The notes under the pieces were generated by a model that did not search any database, was not told the DNA's origin, and worked only from the letters and a program-made list of their open reading frames with translations. DNA of 64,000 bases from Empedobacter stercoris (GTDB taxonomy: Bacteria > Bacteroidota > Bacteroidia > Flavobacteriales > Weeksellaceae), in the NCBI RefSeq assembly GCF_965137335.1, contig NZ_CBCRZD010000008.1. One strand, 5' to 3'. Position numbers and translations under genes: made by a program. Below are positions 51,089-59,959 of the stretch, in pieces. Each line of letters opens with the position of its first letter. Within the stretch, counting starts at the first letter, position 1.

Positions 51089-52741
51089 ATGGAAACAAAC
51101 AAGACACCAAAGTACATTTTCGTTACCGGAGGAGTAACATCGTCGTTAGGAAAAGGAATCGTAGCTTCTTCATTAGGAATGCTATTAGAAGCTAGAGGAT
51201 ATAGAGTGACAATTCAAAAATTAGATCCTTATATCAATATAGACCCAGGAACACTTAATCCTTACGAGCATGGAGAATGTTACGTGACGGAAGATGGTGC
51301 AGAGACCGATTTAGATTTAGGACATTATGAGCGTTTCTTGAACCGCGCTACATCTCGTGCTAATTCAGTTACTACAGGTCGTATTTATCAAACAGTTATA
51401 GAAAAAGAACGTCGTGGAGATTATTTAGGAAAAACAGTTCAAGTTGTTCCTCATATCACAAACGAAATCAAACGTCGTATCAAATTATTAGGTAATACAG
51501 GTGATTACGATATCATCATTACTGAAATTGGAGGTACAGTGGGTGATATAGAATCTTTACCATATATCGAAACAATTCGACAATTAATTTGGGAATTAGG
51601 TGAACATAATTCTTCAGTAATTCACTTAACATTAGTACCATATTTAGCTGCTGCAGGGGAATTGAAAACAAAACCAACACAACATTCTGTTCGAACTTTA
51701 ATGGAAAATGGTATTCATGCCAATATTTTAGTGACAAGAACTGAACATCATTTACCAAAAGATGTCAAAGCTAAACTGGCATTATTTTGTAATGTTCGCA
51801 AAGAAAACGTAATCGAAAGTATGGATGCAGACACAATTTATGAGGTTCCATTTTTATTACATGAACAAAATTTTGACGAAGTTGTTTTAAAAGGCTTAGA
51901 TTTGCCAACTGATCAAGAACCAGATTTTACAGTTTGGAACAAATTCTTATCAAACCATAAAAATCCTAAAAACGAAATTGAAATTGCTTTAGTAGGTAAA
52001 TATGTTTCGTTACATGATTCTTATAAATCAATTACAGAAGCGTTTGTACATGCTGCAGCAACTTGTGAAACAAGTGTAAAAGTTCGTTGGGTGTATTCTG
52101 GAGAAATTACAGAAGACAACGTTGGCGAGCAACTGAAAGGTGTTGCAGGAATTTTGATTGCACCAGGTTTTGGAGATCGTGGAATTTTAGGTAAAATAAT
52201 TGCTGCAAATTATGCACGAAGAAATAATATTCCAACCTTAGGAATTTGTTTGGGAATGCAAATTATGGCAATCGAATTTGCACGTAATGTATTAGGTTAC
52301 GAAAAAGCAGATTCAGCAGAAATGGATTTAACAACGCCTTATCCAGTCATTAGTTTGATGGAAGATCAAAAAGATGTATCGGACAAAGGAGGAACAATGC
52401 GTTTAGGAAATTGGAAATGTGAATTAGCTGAGCATTCAAAAATCAAAGCAATTTATAATTCTGAAGAAATCTTAGAGCGTCATCGTCATCGTTATGAATT
52501 TAACAACGAATTTTATGATGAATTTGTTGAACATAATTTTATCCCAGTTGGTAAAAACCCAGAAACAGAATTAGTAGAAATTTTAGAACATAATCAACAC
52601 CCATTTTATATTGGTGTACAATTCCATCCGGAATATAAAAGTACAGTTGCTTCGCCACATCCTTTATTTATAAGTTTTATCGAAGCTTCTTTATTGAATA
52701 AACAAAATGATTTATTAAATGCAACAAGAGAAAAAATTTGA
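51089..52741 (+). CDS. pyrG: CTP synthase
   Basis: Makes CTP from UTP using glutamine nitrogen and ATP. It has 550 residues, the usual length. The amidoligase domain has KYIFVTGGVTSSLGKGIVASSLG (P-loop), KLDPYINIDPGT and GGTVGDIESLP. The C-terminal glutaminase domain has the nucleophile Cys387 in LGICLGMQ and the His/Glu of QFHPEYKS. It is followed by yidC, whose start lies 23 bases inside the pyrG end, a strong sign of co-transcription. Confidence 0.97.
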   Translation: METNKTPKYIFVTGGVTSSLGKGIVASSLGMLLEARGYRVTIQKLDPYINIDPGTLNPYEHGECYVTEDGAETDLDLGHYERFLNRATSRANSVTTGRIYQTVIEKERRGDYLGKTVQVVPHITNEIKRRIKLLGNTGDYDIIITEIGGTVGDIESLPYIETIRQLIWELGEHNSSVIHLTLVPYLAAAGELKTKPTQHSVRTLMENGIHANILVTRTEHHLPKDVKAKLALFCNVRKENVIESMDADTIYEVPFLLHEQNFDEVVLKGLDLPTDQEPDFTVWNKFLSNHKNPKNEIEIALVGKYVSLHDSYKSITEAFVHAAATCETSVKVRWVYSGEITEDNVGEQLKGVAGILIAPGFGDRGILGKIIAANYARRNNIPTLGICLGMQIMAIEFARNVLGYEKADSAEMDLTTPYPVISLMEDQKDVSDKGGTMRLGNWKCELAEHSKIKAIYNSEEILERHRHRYEFNNEFYDEFVEHNFIPVGKNPETELVEILEHNQHPFYIGVQFHPEYKSTVASPHPLFISFIEASLLNKQNDLLNATREKI

Positions 52742-54563
52742 TTTTAACCAAACGATTGGTTTTATTTTAATTGCTATTCTTTTTGGCGTATTCTATTATC
52801 TTAACAGACCTTCGGAAGAACAAGTCGAAGCTCAAAAGAAAGAATTAGTCCAAAAGCAAGAGCAAGCAAAAAAACAGGAACAATTAAACAAAACAGCTAC
52901 AATACAAGCTTTTCAAACTGTAGATCCTACATTAGCAAAAGATGTTGAAGTGAGTAATGATAAACTTAAAGTTAAGTTTTCGCCAAAAGGAGCTCAGATT
53001 GCTGATGTTCAAATTATCGGTTATGATGCTTTTGATGCGAAAAAAGATGGAAACAAAGATCCTTTACATTTAGTAAAAAATGGATCAAGTAAATTCAACT
53101 TATCATTCAAAACGAAACAAGGAGCTGTTCTTAATGTTTCGGATTTGGTATTTGTACCACAGGTGCAAAAAAATGCGAACAATACAATTGTGACGTTTAC
53201 AGCCAATGCGGAAAATAGTCAAATTCAATACATCTATACATTAGGAGATTCTTATGGGATTGATTTTGAAGTAAAAACTCAAGGTTTATCTAATATTACT
53301 TCAGAAAATAAAGTCGATTTAGCGTGGACGATGGACGGTTTCAGTACAGAGAAAGGGAAAGATCAAGAGAAATATTGGTCACATACTTATTTTCAGTTCA
53401 AAGGAAACAAAGACATCGAATACGAATTATTTGGAGCTGATGAATGGCAAGAAGAGGAAGCAATTTCTTGGGTAGCAAATAAACAACAATTCTTTGCGAC
53501 AGTTTTATCTAATGACGAAGGGTTCAAGAATACAAAAGGTGGATCTATCAATTCGGCTGAAGAAGACTTAACGTATAGTAAACATTACAATTTAAGTTCT
53601 CAAATCGATTTAAAAAATAGTGAAATCAATTCAAAATTCACATGGGATTTTATTCCATTGGATTATAAAATGTTGAAAGATTACAACGACAAAGGATTCC
53701 AAAACTTAATCGATTTTGGTTGGGGATTATTTGGTTGGTTGAATAAATATTTCTTCTTGAATATTTTCAAATGGTTAGCTTCTGTAGGAATCACTTACGG
53801 ATGGGTAATCTTCTTGATGACAATCGTTGTGAAATTGGTTTTATCTCCAATTATGTACAAACAATACCGTCAATCAGCATTGATGAAAGTTGTTCGTCCT
53901 GAATTGAATGAAATCAACGAAAAATACAAGGATCCGAAAGATGCAATGAAGAAACAACAAGAAACGATGGCTATTTATCGTAATGCAGGAATTAATCCAT
54001 TAGCAGGATGCTTACCAGCTTTACTACAAATTCCTATTTTCTATGCGTTGTTCCGTTTCTTCCCAAACTTAATCGACTTAAGAGGTGCTCCTTTCTGGTT
54101 CGTAGAAGATTTAACAGCTTATGATGATATCATCAGTTTGCCAGAATGGGTTCCGTTCTTAAATGGTCACTTAAGTGTATTTGCTTTATTATATATCGTT
54201 GCAATGATGGTTTATTTTAAAGTATCAGGATCTATGGACAACTTCCAAATGCCACAACAAGAAGGAATGCCAAATATGCAATTCATGAAATATATGATGT
54301 ATGTAATGCCAGTTTTCTTCTTTGTATTCCTTAATAATTACGCCTCTGGACTATCATGGTATTATTTAGTTTCTAATACGATTAACATCTTTATCGTCTT
54401 ATACATTAAGAGGTTTATGATTCATGAAGCAAAAATTCATCAAATTATTGAAACGAATAAAACCAAACCTAAAAAACAAGGTAAATTTGCTACTCGTATG
54501 CAAGAAATGATGAAGCAAGCTCAAGAGATGCAAGAGCAACAACAAAAAAATAAAAAGAAATAA
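52719..54563 (+). CDS. yidC: Membrane protein insertase YidC
   Basis: Inserts and folds inner-membrane proteins, alone or with SecYEG. It has 614 residues. The N-terminal helix (about 8-24, IGFILIAILFGVFYYL) is followed by a periplasmic beta-sandwich domain (about 60-340). The conserved insertase core (about 370-570) has WVIFLMTIVVKLVLSPIMYKQYRQSALMKVVRPEL. AGINPLAGCLPALLQIPIFYALFRFF and the final LSWYYLVSNTINIFIVLYIKR follow. A Lys/Gln-rich tail ends the protein. The start overlaps the end of pyrG. Confidence 0.96.
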   Translation: MQQEKKFDFNQTIGFILIAILFGVFYYLNRPSEEQVEAQKKELVQKQEQAKKQEQLNKTATIQAFQTVDPTLAKDVEVSNDKLKVKFSPKGAQIADVQIIGYDAFDAKKDGNKDPLHLVKNGSSKFNLSFKTKQGAVLNVSDLVFVPQVQKNANNTIVTFTANAENSQIQYIYTLGDSYGIDFEVKTQGLSNITSENKVDLAWTMDGFSTEKGKDQEKYWSHTYFQFKGNKDIEYELFGADEWQEEEAISWVANKQQFFATVLSNDEGFKNTKGGSINSAEEDLTYSKHYNLSSQIDLKNSEINSKFTWDFIPLDYKMLKDYNDKGFQNLIDFGWGLFGWLNKYFFLNIFKWLASVGITYGWVIFLMTIVVKLVLSPIMYKQYRQSALMKVVRPELNEINEKYKDPKDAMKKQQETMAIYRNAGINPLAGCLPALLQIPIFYALFRFFPNLIDLRGAPFWFVEDLTAYDDIISLPEWVPFLNGHLSVFALLYIVAMMVYFKVSGSMDNFQMPQQEGMPNMQFMKYMMYVMPVFFFVFLNNYASGLSWYYLVSNTINIFIVLYIKRFMIHEAKIHQIIETNKTKPKKQGKFATRMQEMMKQAQEMQEQQQKNKKK

Positions 54564-54584
54564 TAATTTCTAAAAGATCATTCT

Positions 54585-54618
54585 AAAAATCCGTTAATAA
54601 TAATTAACGGATTTTTTA
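54585..54618 (+). terminator. Intrinsic terminator of the pyrG-yidC unit
   Basis: Perfect 14-bp stem AAAAATCCGTTAAT with its complement, loop AATA, then a T-run, 21 bases after the yidC stop. Confidence 0.93.
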
Positions 54619-54695
54619 TTCATTAAAGACAGTAAGGTTTTTGTATAGTTAATCTATTGTTAATAAAATGGTTAGTGTCTTTTTGAAATGTTTGT

Positions 54696-54718
54696 AGTGT
54701 ATAAAATACACTTTTTTT
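54696..54718 (+). promoter_or_regulatory. Terminator-like hairpin in the satP leader
   Basis: AGTGTAT/ATACACT (7 bp, loop AAA) followed by seven T, about 60 bases upstream of the SatP-like gene and 80 bases after the yidC terminator. It may be a second terminator or, if transcription of the transporter gene starts upstream, an attenuator. Confidence 0.4.
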
Positions 54719-54778
54719 GAATAAAATGTTTTTTATTTATTATTTTCAGATTATTATTGTCTTTAAATAATAAATAAG

Positions 54779-55345
54779 ATGAATAATATTTACTCAATTA
54801 AAGACCAAACAGCAAATCCTGGACCGCTTGGTTTGTATGGATTTGCCATGACTACAATTTTACTAAATATTCATAACGCAGGTTTTTTTCCCGTCAATAG
54901 TATGATCATGGGAATGGGAGTTTTCTTTGGAGGCGGAGCGCAGTTTGTAGCTGGAGTGATGGAATGGAAAAAAGGAAATAACTTTGGTAGCATTGCTTTT
55001 ATGTCTTATGGAGCATTTTGGTTATCACTTGTTTTTACTTGGTTAGCACCAATGTTTGGAGTGGAAAAAGCCGACGGAAATTCGATGGGTTGCTATTTAG
55101 GAATGTGGGGGTTTTTTACATTAATTAATTTTTTACAAACGTTAAAAGGTAGTTTGGTTGGTAAATTACTATTTGGATCATTAACCTTATTATTCTTTTT
55201 ATTGGCTGCTGCAAACTTTACGGGTGACGAAGCTATTCTAAATTTTGCTGGTTGGACTGGAATTATTTGTGGATTTATAGCTTTTTACGAAGCATCGGCT
55301 ATTATGATTAATCAGAAGTACGAAAAAACAATTCTTCCATTGTAA
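54779..55345 (+). CDS. satP: Acetate/succinate transporter, SatP (GPR1/FUN34/YaaH) family
   Basis: Six-helix inner-membrane channel or transporter for acetate and related acids, 188 residues, the normal length. The signature NPAPLGL appears as NPGPLGLYGFAMTT (13-26). Further family phrases are GMGVFFGGGAQFVAGVMEWKKGNNFGSIAFMSYGAFW, which contains the conserved GxAQ and FGAxAFxSYGxFW regions, and the FYEASAIMIN end. It is a single-gene unit with a strong bidirectional terminator after it. Confidence 0.92.
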   Translation: MNNIYSIKDQTANPGPLGLYGFAMTTILLNIHNAGFFPVNSMIMGMGVFFGGGAQFVAGVMEWKKGNNFGSIAFMSYGAFWLSLVFTWLAPMFGVEKADGNSMGCYLGMWGFFTLINFLQTLKGSLVGKLLFGSLTLLFFLLAAANFTGDEAILNFAGWTGIICGFIAFYEASAIMINQKYEKTILPL

Positions 55346-55354
55346 AATAAACAT

Positions 55355-55394
55355 AAAAAAAATCCTTTCGCAAAACTGCGAAAGGATTTTTTTT
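55355..55394. terminator. Very strong bidirectional terminator
   Basis: Eight A, TCCTTTCGCA, loop AAAC, TGCGAAAGGA, eight T: a perfect 18-bp inverted repeat between converging genes. Confidence 0.95.
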
Positions 55395-55409
55395 ATAAAG
55401 AATAACGAA

Positions 55410-55622
55410 TTATTTATTAAACATTGGTGCTAAAAATTTTTTCCAAATAAATAGTAAAATCAACTCTCCTAAAATAGAGAACATCCAATCAAATGGATTA
55501 AAGAAACTTATTTCTCCATCATGAGAAATTCCTAATATAGTTCGCATATAAGCTCCTAAATAAGTACCAACAATACCAATTAAAGCTGTTACCCAAAAAC
55601 CTCCTGGATCTTTTCCTGGCAT
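55410..55622 (-). CDS. GlsB/YeaQ/YmgE-family membrane protein, N-terminus damaged
   Basis: Small membrane protein of the transglycosylase-associated (GlsB/YeaQ/YmgE) stress family. The visible 70 residues begin at the family motif MPGKDPGGFWVTALIGIVGTYLGAY and contain two of the usual three helices. The missing first helix is coded upstream in the same frame (SFLVYLVFRLICAGIAKAI) but follows an in-frame TAG at 55682-55680. The only ATGs before that stop are at 55703 and upstream. So the gene is either truncated to this start or inactivated by one nonsense change. Confidence 0.6.
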   Translation of the reverse strand: MPGKDPGGFWVTALIGIVGTYLGAYMRTILGISHDGEISFFNPFDWMFSILGELILLFIWKKFLAPMFNK

Positions 55623-55813
55623 GATGGCTTTTGCAATTCCTGCACAAATAAGCCTGAAAACAAGGTAAACTAAGAAGCTCTAAACTTCTGTAATAGTCAA
55701 CATAATAAATGAAGTTGTCATCATAATTAATTAATAATATTTTTAAAGGTTGTAAAATAATGTTAAGTAAAACTTAACTAAAATCGTTCCAAAAAGATAA
55801 GAAAACTTTTTTG

Positions 55814-55821
55814 TATTTTTG
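55814..55821 (+). promoter_or_regulatory. -7 box of glmM
   Basis: TATTTTTG lies 22 bases before the glmM ATG and matches the -7 consensus. This also argues against using the TTG at 55811 as a start codon. Confidence 0.45.
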
Positions 55822-55843
55822 TATTACTTATAAAATAAATTAT

Positions 55844-57226
55844 ATGTCTTTAATAAAATCAATTTCGGGTTTTCGTGGAACAATCGGAGGAAAGCCAGGA
55901 GATAACTTAACGCCCATTGATGCAGTAAAATTTGCTGCTGCTTACGGAACATGGTTAAAAAATCAATCAACTCAATCAGAGTACAAAGTGATTGTTGGCC
56001 GTGATGCTCGTATTTCAGGTCAAATGGTTTCTCAATTAGTTTGTTCTACTTTACAGGGATTGGGTATAAATGTCGTTGATTTAGGATTGTCTACTACCCC
56101 GACAGTCGAAGTAATGGTAACACATTTACACGCAGATGGAGGAATAATCTTAACAGCTTCTCATAATCCAAAAGAATGGAATGCTTTGAAATTGTTAAAT
56201 GCCAAAGGTGAATTTGTTTCTGCTGAAGATGGTGCACAAATTTTAGCTTTTGCTGATAAAGACGATTATACATTTGCAGAAGTCGATAATTTAGGATCTT
56301 ACGAAACATTTGATGATGCAATTGACTTACATATCGAGAAAATTTTATCTTTACCTTTAGTTGACGCAGAAGCTATCCGTAACAAAAATTTTAAAGTTGC
56401 AATTGATGCAGTAAATTCGACTGGAGGAATAGCAATTCCCAAGTTGTTACAACGCTTAGGAGTGATTCATTACGATATGTATTGTGAACCAAACGGACAT
56501 TTTCCACACAATCCAGAACCGTTAAAAGAACATTTAGGCGATATCTGTCAAAAGGTGGTTGATGAACAAGCAGATTTTGGAATTGTGGTTGATCCAGATG
56601 TAGATCGTTTGGCGATTATAGATGAAAAGGGTGAAATGTTTGGTGAAGAATATACATTGGTTGCAGTGGCAGATTATGTATTGTCCAAAACACCTTCAGC
56701 AACGGTTTCTAATTTATCTTCTTCTCGTGCTTTACGCGATGTGACGGAGAAATATGGTCAAAAATATTCACCTTCAGCAGTTGGAGAAGTGAATGTTGTG
56801 GTAGAGATGAAAAATGTTGAAGCTAAAATTGGTGGAGAAGGTAACGGAGGAATTATTTATCCAGAATTACACTACGGACGCGACTCTTTAGTTGGTATCG
56901 CTTTATTCTTGACACATTTAGCTGAACGAAATATTCCAGTTTCTGAATTGAGAGCATCTTATCCTGCTTATTTTATGGCAAAAAAGAAAATCGAATTAAC
57001 TCCAGAAATTAACGTAGACGAATTGTTAATGAAGATTCAAGAAGTTTACAAAAATGAAGAAATCAACACTGTTGATGGTGTTAAAATAGATTTTCCAACC
57101 GAATGGGTTCACTTAAGAAAATCGAATACAGAGCCAATTATTCGTATTTACACAGAAAGTACTTCAGAAGAAAATGCAAATAAATTAGCAGATAAAATGA
57201 TCGAAAGTATCAAAAATATTATTTAA
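55844..57226 (+). CDS. glmM: Phosphoglucosamine mutase
   Basis: Converts glucosamine-6-phosphate to glucosamine-1-phosphate for UDP-GlcNAc synthesis, serving peptidoglycan, LPS and the glycan loci here. It has 460 residues from ATG 55844 (MSLIKSISGFRGTIGG). The phosphoserine is S106 in LTASHNPKEWNALKLL. The metal loop is VDPDVDRLAI, the sugar loop GGEGNGGIIYPELHYGRD, and the phosphate-binding end is LRKSNTEPIIRIYTES. These motifs fit the Bacteroidota GlmM group, although a phosphomannomutase-like activity cannot be excluded. Own promoter box. Confidence 0.88.
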   Translation: MSLIKSISGFRGTIGGKPGDNLTPIDAVKFAAAYGTWLKNQSTQSEYKVIVGRDARISGQMVSQLVCSTLQGLGINVVDLGLSTTPTVEVMVTHLHADGGIILTASHNPKEWNALKLLNAKGEFVSAEDGAQILAFADKDDYTFAEVDNLGSYETFDDAIDLHIEKILSLPLVDAEAIRNKNFKVAIDAVNSTGGIAIPKLLQRLGVIHYDMYCEPNGHFPHNPEPLKEHLGDICQKVVDEQADFGIVVDPDVDRLAIIDEKGEMFGEEYTLVAVADYVLSKTPSATVSNLSSSRALRDVTEKYGQKYSPSAVGEVNVVVEMKNVEAKIGGEGNGGIIYPELHYGRDSLVGIALFLTHLAERNIPVSELRASYPAYFMAKKKIELTPEINVDELLMKIQEVYKNEEINTVDGVKIDFPTEWVHLRKSNTEPIIRIYTESTSEENANKLADKMIESIKNII

Positions 57227-57318
57227 AACAATCTGTTTTAATTGTTTAATAAATGTGCAAAACTCTAACAATTCGTTGTGAATTTTGCACATTTTATTTT
57301 GTAAATTAGTTTGATATT

Positions 57319-58698
57319 ATGGACGAAGATTTTTTTAATAACGAACTGATTGAACGTTTTGAACAAATGCTTGAGAATCGTGAGTATAAATATTACGATT
57401 CGGAAGATTTGGTTGAAATAATTGAATTCTACATTGAAGTAAATGATAGCGAATATGCCAAACGTGCATTGGATTTCGCAGAAAAAATGCATCCCGAAAA
57501 TGTAGAAATCAAGATCAAGAAGATAGAATATCTACTTTTGATTAATGAGTTGAAACGTTCGGCGAAATTAATTCAAGATCTGGAAGAAGTTGCTGCTAAT
57601 GAATTGGATTATTTATTGGTACAGGCACGTTTTTGGGGAATGAAAAATATGCCTCGAAAAGCCATTGGCTTTTACGAAGATGCGTTGTTGATAGATGAAG
57701 AAGAAACAGATTTTATTTGCAATTGTATCGGGAATGAATACTTGAATTTAGATGAGGTTTATTCAGCTTTAATCGCATTTAGAAAGGCATTAAAATTTAA
57801 TCCAGAAAATGATTATTCTTTTTATTCGATCATACAATGTTTCGAAGATATTCATAATCCAGATGAATGCATTGATTTCTTGCAGGATTTTATCGATGAT
57901 AACCCTTATTCAGAAGTTGCTTGGTTGCAACTTGGTATGTTGTATAATCACAAAAAAATGTATAAAGAAGCCATAAATGCTTTAGATTATGTGATTGCAA
58001 TAAATCCAAGTTCTATAGCTGGTCATGCGAATAAAGCGCTTTCTTATGAGGAATTGAAAAATTTCAATAAAGCTATTGAGATATTAGAAGAAACTTTAGA
58101 ATTTGATGATTCTCCAGCTGTGACGTATTTTAAAATTGGTGAATTATACGAGAAATTAGAAAAACCTCAAAAAGCCCTAAAAGCCTATCATATTGCGATA
58201 AAAGAAGATCCACAATTGGATAAAGCTTGGGCAAAATCTGCCGCTTTGTATGATAAGATGGGAAATTTGGATGAAGCAGAATATTACATTCAACGCGCCA
58301 TTGAATTAAGTGACGATAATTCTGAATATTACACCAATTCAGTTTATTATTTCTTGAAACAAATGAAGTTTGAGGAAGCAGTAAGATGTTTAGCAAAATT
58401 AGTTGAACTAAAACCTCTTGTTTTTAATACATGGTTTGCGTATGTAGAAACTTTAATTGCAATTGGCGAATATGAACAAGCAATTGAGATTTTATTAATA
58501 GGTGCTTTGAAGAATTTTAACCGTGCCGAATTTTTCTATCAATTAAGTAATGTTTATTATTTGATTGATGAGGAGCAATTAGGAAATGAAGCATTACGAA
58601 ATGCTTTGAATATGGATAGTACAATCAAAGAAATAATGTTTGAAAATTATCCTATTCTTCAAGATAAAATAAAAAATATCTCTGAAGATGATGATTAA
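57319..58698 (+). CDS. Tetratricopeptide-repeat protein
   Basis: Soluble, acidic protein of 459 residues built almost entirely of TPR units from about residue 45 to 430. Examples are MPRKAIGFYEDALLIDEEE, DEVYSALIAFRKALKFNPEN, YKEAINALDYVIAINPSS and FNKAIEILEETLEFDDS. There is no signal peptide, membrane helix or other domain, so it is probably a cytoplasmic scaffold. The N-terminal EDFFNNELIERFEQMLENREY segment is typical of a TPR family widespread in Flavobacteriia. Function unknown. It is a single-gene unit ending at a shared terminator. Confidence 0.9.
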   Translation: MDEDFFNNELIERFEQMLENREYKYYDSEDLVEIIEFYIEVNDSEYAKRALDFAEKMHPENVEIKIKKIEYLLLINELKRSAKLIQDLEEVAANELDYLLVQARFWGMKNMPRKAIGFYEDALLIDEEETDFICNCIGNEYLNLDEVYSALIAFRKALKFNPENDYSFYSIIQCFEDIHNPDECIDFLQDFIDDNPYSEVAWLQLGMLYNHKKMYKEAINALDYVIAINPSSIAGHANKALSYEELKNFNKAIEILEETLEFDDSPAVTYFKIGELYEKLEKPQKALKAYHIAIKEDPQLDKAWAKSAALYDKMGNLDEAEYYIQRAIELSDDNSEYYTNSVYYFLKQMKFEEAVRCLAKLVELKPLVFNTWFAYVETLIAIGEYEQAIEILLIGALKNFNRAEFFYQLSNVYYLIDEEQLGNEALRNALNMDSTIKEIMFENYPILQDKIKNISEDDD

Positions 58699-58705
58699 TT
58701 AAATC

Positions 58706-58737
58706 AAAATAGGCTGCCCAAATTGGCAGCCTATTTT
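58706..58737. terminator. Bidirectional intrinsic terminator
   Basis: Perfect 13-bp stem AAAATAGGCTGCC with its complement and a 6-base loop, between the converging TPR and PiT genes. Confidence 0.93.
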
Positions 58738-58759
58738 ATTATGTTTTAAATTATTGTTT

Positions 58760-59857
58760 TTAGAAAAATAATGAGAATAAGTAGTAAAAACCACTTGCTA
58801 TAAGTGCAGAAACAGGAATTGTCAAAATCCAAGCCCAAAGTAAACTTATTGTTACACCCCAACGAACAGCAGAAACTCGTTTCACCATTCCAACACCAAT
58901 GATAGAACCTGTGATAACGTGTGTTGTTGATACAGGCATTTTGATGTGTTCTGTAAAGAATAATGTAATTGCTGAAGCTGTTTGTGCAGTAAAACCTTCG
59001 ATAGGGGTTATTTTTGTAATTTTGTTACCCATTGTTTTAAGAATTTTCATTCCTCCTCCTAATGTTCCTAAAGCGATTGCAGAGAAACATAAAATTGGCA
59101 CCCAATCATGAATATCAGTACTACTTGAAGTGATGAACCAATCTTTCCAATGAAAGATATCATTCAAAACCCAGTCATTCATATCAGTATTTGCAATGGC
59201 AGTTTGGTTTGCAAGTAAAGCGAACGTGATTACTCCCATTACTTTTTGAGAATCATTTAATCCATGACCAATACTTAGCATAGCAGAAGAAAGTAATTGC
59301 AATTTTTTGAACCATGCATCAGCTTTATGTGGTTTAGCATTTCTACAAAGATTAAGTGTGATAATGTAAATTACGTTTCCGGCAATTAAACCAATAATCG
59401 GTGCAACAAAGATGAAAGCAATTATGGTTAAAATAATTGTACTGTTAACAGCTGAAAAATCGAAACCAGTTGCAGCTAAAGCACCTCCAGCTAATCCTCC
59501 AATTAACGTATGCGAGGAAGAGGAAGGAATACCTAATTTCCATGTTAAAATATTCCAAGTAATTGCAGCAGATAGTGCGGCCATAACGACAACAGATGGA
59601 TTAGATCCAAATGCTACAACGACATCTTCTTTAATAATTTTAGCGATTGTATCTGCGACTCCAAATTCTCCGATGATATATTTTGCTATGAAAAAGGCAA
59701 CAAAGTTGAAAAATGCAGCCCAAATAACTGCTTGAATTGGAGTGAGTACTTTAGTTGTAACGACTGTTGCAATAGAGTTTGCGGCATCATGAAAACCATT
59801 CAAGAAATCAAATAAAATGGCTAAGCCGATAATGATAAATAATACAGTTAGTTGCAT
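58760..59857 (-). CDS. Inorganic phosphate transporter, PiT family
   Basis: Ion-coupled low-affinity phosphate importer, 365 residues, about ten helices. Both halves of the internal repeat carry the PiT signature: FLNGFHDAANSIATVVTTKVLTP at 18-40 and GLNDSQKVMGVI in the second half. GIPSSSSHTLIGG and MPVSTTHVITGSIIGVG are the matching P-loop-like motifs. It is a close paralogue of the PiT gene at 59960-61066, but a terminator separates them, so it is transcribed on its own. Confidence 0.93.
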   Translation of the reverse strand: MQLTVLFIIIGLAILFDFLNGFHDAANSIATVVTTKVLTPIQAVIWAAFFNFVAFFIAKYIIGEFGVADTIAKIIKEDVVVAFGSNPSVVVMAALSAAITWNILTWKLGIPSSSSHTLIGGLAGGALAATGFDFSAVNSTIILTIIAFIFVAPIIGLIAGNVIYIITLNLCRNAKPHKADAWFKKLQLLSSAMLSIGHGLNDSQKVMGVITFALLANQTAIANTDMNDWVLNDIFHWKDWFITSSSTDIHDWVPILCFSAIALGTLGGGMKILKTMGNKITKITPIEGFTAQTASAITLFFTEHIKMPVSTTHVITGSIIGVGMVKRVSAVRWGVTISLLWAWILTIPVSALIASGFYYLFSLFF

Positions 59858-59919
59858 TGCGCAAATTTAACAATTTCTTAATTTTAAAATGTCGATTTTG
59901 TGAAAATATTTTAAATAAA

Positions 59920-59945
59920 AAAGGAGCTTAATTTTAAGCTCCTTT
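59920..59945 (-). terminator. Intrinsic terminator after the DUF47-PiT pair
   Basis: On the minus strand: AAAGGAGCTT and AAGCTCCTTT pair around a short AT loop, then a T-run. It lies just after the second PiT gene. Confidence 0.85.
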
Positions 59946-59959
59946 AGAAATATAATGTG

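Noticed and set aside
55811..55843. Upstream TTG start for glmM
   Set aside because: The extension overlaps the TATTTTTG promoter box and adds residues not found in the family; ATG at 55844 gives the normal N-terminus.
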